Positions 63,775 through 64,000 of a DNA stretch of 64,000 bases are shown one piece after another; the stretch's first letter is position 1; each line of letters begins with the position of its first letter. This stretch comes from Blasia pusilla (Eukaryota; Marchantiophyta; Marchantiopsida; Blasiales). The translations under genes and the position numbers were made by a program. Under the pieces are notes generated by a model that saw only the letters and a list, made by a program, of their open reading frames with translations, searched no databases and was not told the origin of the DNA. Where the stretch lies: assembly GCA_050084515.1 (NCBI GenBank), contig CM114271.1:21886001-21950000 (forward strand), in the 5' to 3' direction.

Positions 63775-64000
63775 TGAAAAAGATTATGTTGGGAATTTGT
63801 TCAACACATAAACAACAATGTTTATGGCTTCCATCCGGATTCCAAAAAGAGTTAGAAACATTCCTTCCCTTGACCATACATCTTGCCATCTCAACTACTG
63901 GCATATTTCTTCTCCCCTCCACTCCATTTGATTGAGGGCAATAAGTTGTTGTTAGTTGATGATTGATACCATTTCCAATGCAGATTGATTGGAATTCTTT

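Larger units (their letters stand above)
61440..64000 (-). mobile_element. Decayed Ty1/copia retrotransposon, cut by the window edge
   Basis: On the minus strand, in copia order: integrase core end (NGINHQLTTTYCPQSNGVEG, 63980-63900), the integrase tail (KLDDKSRRCILIGYRDTTW, 63660-63600), reverse transcriptase (ENETWELVKLP near 63200; LVCKLKKILYGL near 62890-62850; catalytic YVND at 62703-62692 instead of YVDD), then RNase H (SKKHTIVSLTYTNAECIGLS at about 62225-62150, with CGDN). Stops and frameshifts separate the blocks. A polypurine-like TTTAGGGAGGA (61868-61858) precedes TGTTGAGG, a plausible 3' LTR start at 61857; the LTR end is not determined. It is inactive. Confidence 0.85.

Overview
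This window is nuclear DNA of a land plant. The evidence is intron-rich genes that align residue by residue with plant families (a YebC/TACO1-like organelle translation activator, an At5g63440-type UPF0235 protein, a PMP3/RCI2 membrane peptide), plant-type telomere units (CCCTAAA) at 11.18 kb, and decayed Ty1/copia, non-LTR, TIR and Helitron-like transposons. Low gene density and introns of 0.1-1.9 kb fit a medium to large genome. I cannot fix the clade; a bryophyte, lycophyte or fern is as compatible as a seed plant. I see no organellar, bacterial or CRISPR features.

Region by region. (1) 1-11.6 kb is an unusual repeat landscape built on the short motif GCGGCTA and its complement TAGCCGC. 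It includes a shredded, collinear copy (about 473-1404) of the neighbouring 1651-3184 segment, an 86-bp pyrimidine-rich satellite, an LTR-like fragment, a 150-185-bp higher-order repeat, and a broken multi-exon gene (about 6.2-11.0 kb) whose intron-like gaps hold more of the motif. (2) 11.6-13.85 kb holds small tandem repeats and one copy of a dispersed repeat. (3) 13,849-22,501 is bounded by 63-bp terminal inverted repeats (55/63 identical, outer 20 perfect) and looks like an 8.65-kb decayed DNA transposon. A three-copy Helitron-like array (22.5-23.15 kb) lies just outside it. (4) 25,917-30,694 is a nine-exon gene on the minus strand for a seven-helix membrane protein of a plant family I recognise but cannot name. 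(5) 33.8-45.8 kb is AT-rich, gene-poor repeat DNA with two inverted, diverged copies of a reverse-transcriptase element (36.06-37.55 kb minus; 43.94-44.48 kb plus), the first carrying a 60-bp near-perfect palindrome. (6) 45.86-47.18 kb is a GC-rich, hairpin-rich direct repeat. (7) 49.5-60.8 kb is the gene-rich part: a YebC/TACO1-like gene (minus) and the UPF0235 gene (plus) transcribed divergently from an 825-bp shared intergenic region, then a PMP3/RCI2 gene with a perfect ABRE/G-box upstream. (8) 61.4-64.0 kb is a decayed Ty1/copia element on the minus strand that runs off the window.

The intact genes do not form a pathway. They look like ordinary housekeeping or stress genes (organelle translation, a conserved small protein, membrane potential and salt tolerance, a membrane receptor-like protein) among transposons. 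Exon joins were derived by hand: every internal join used GT-AG, kept phase, and restored family-conserved peptides. The 5' ends of the 7TM gene and the YebC-like gene are the least certain parts.
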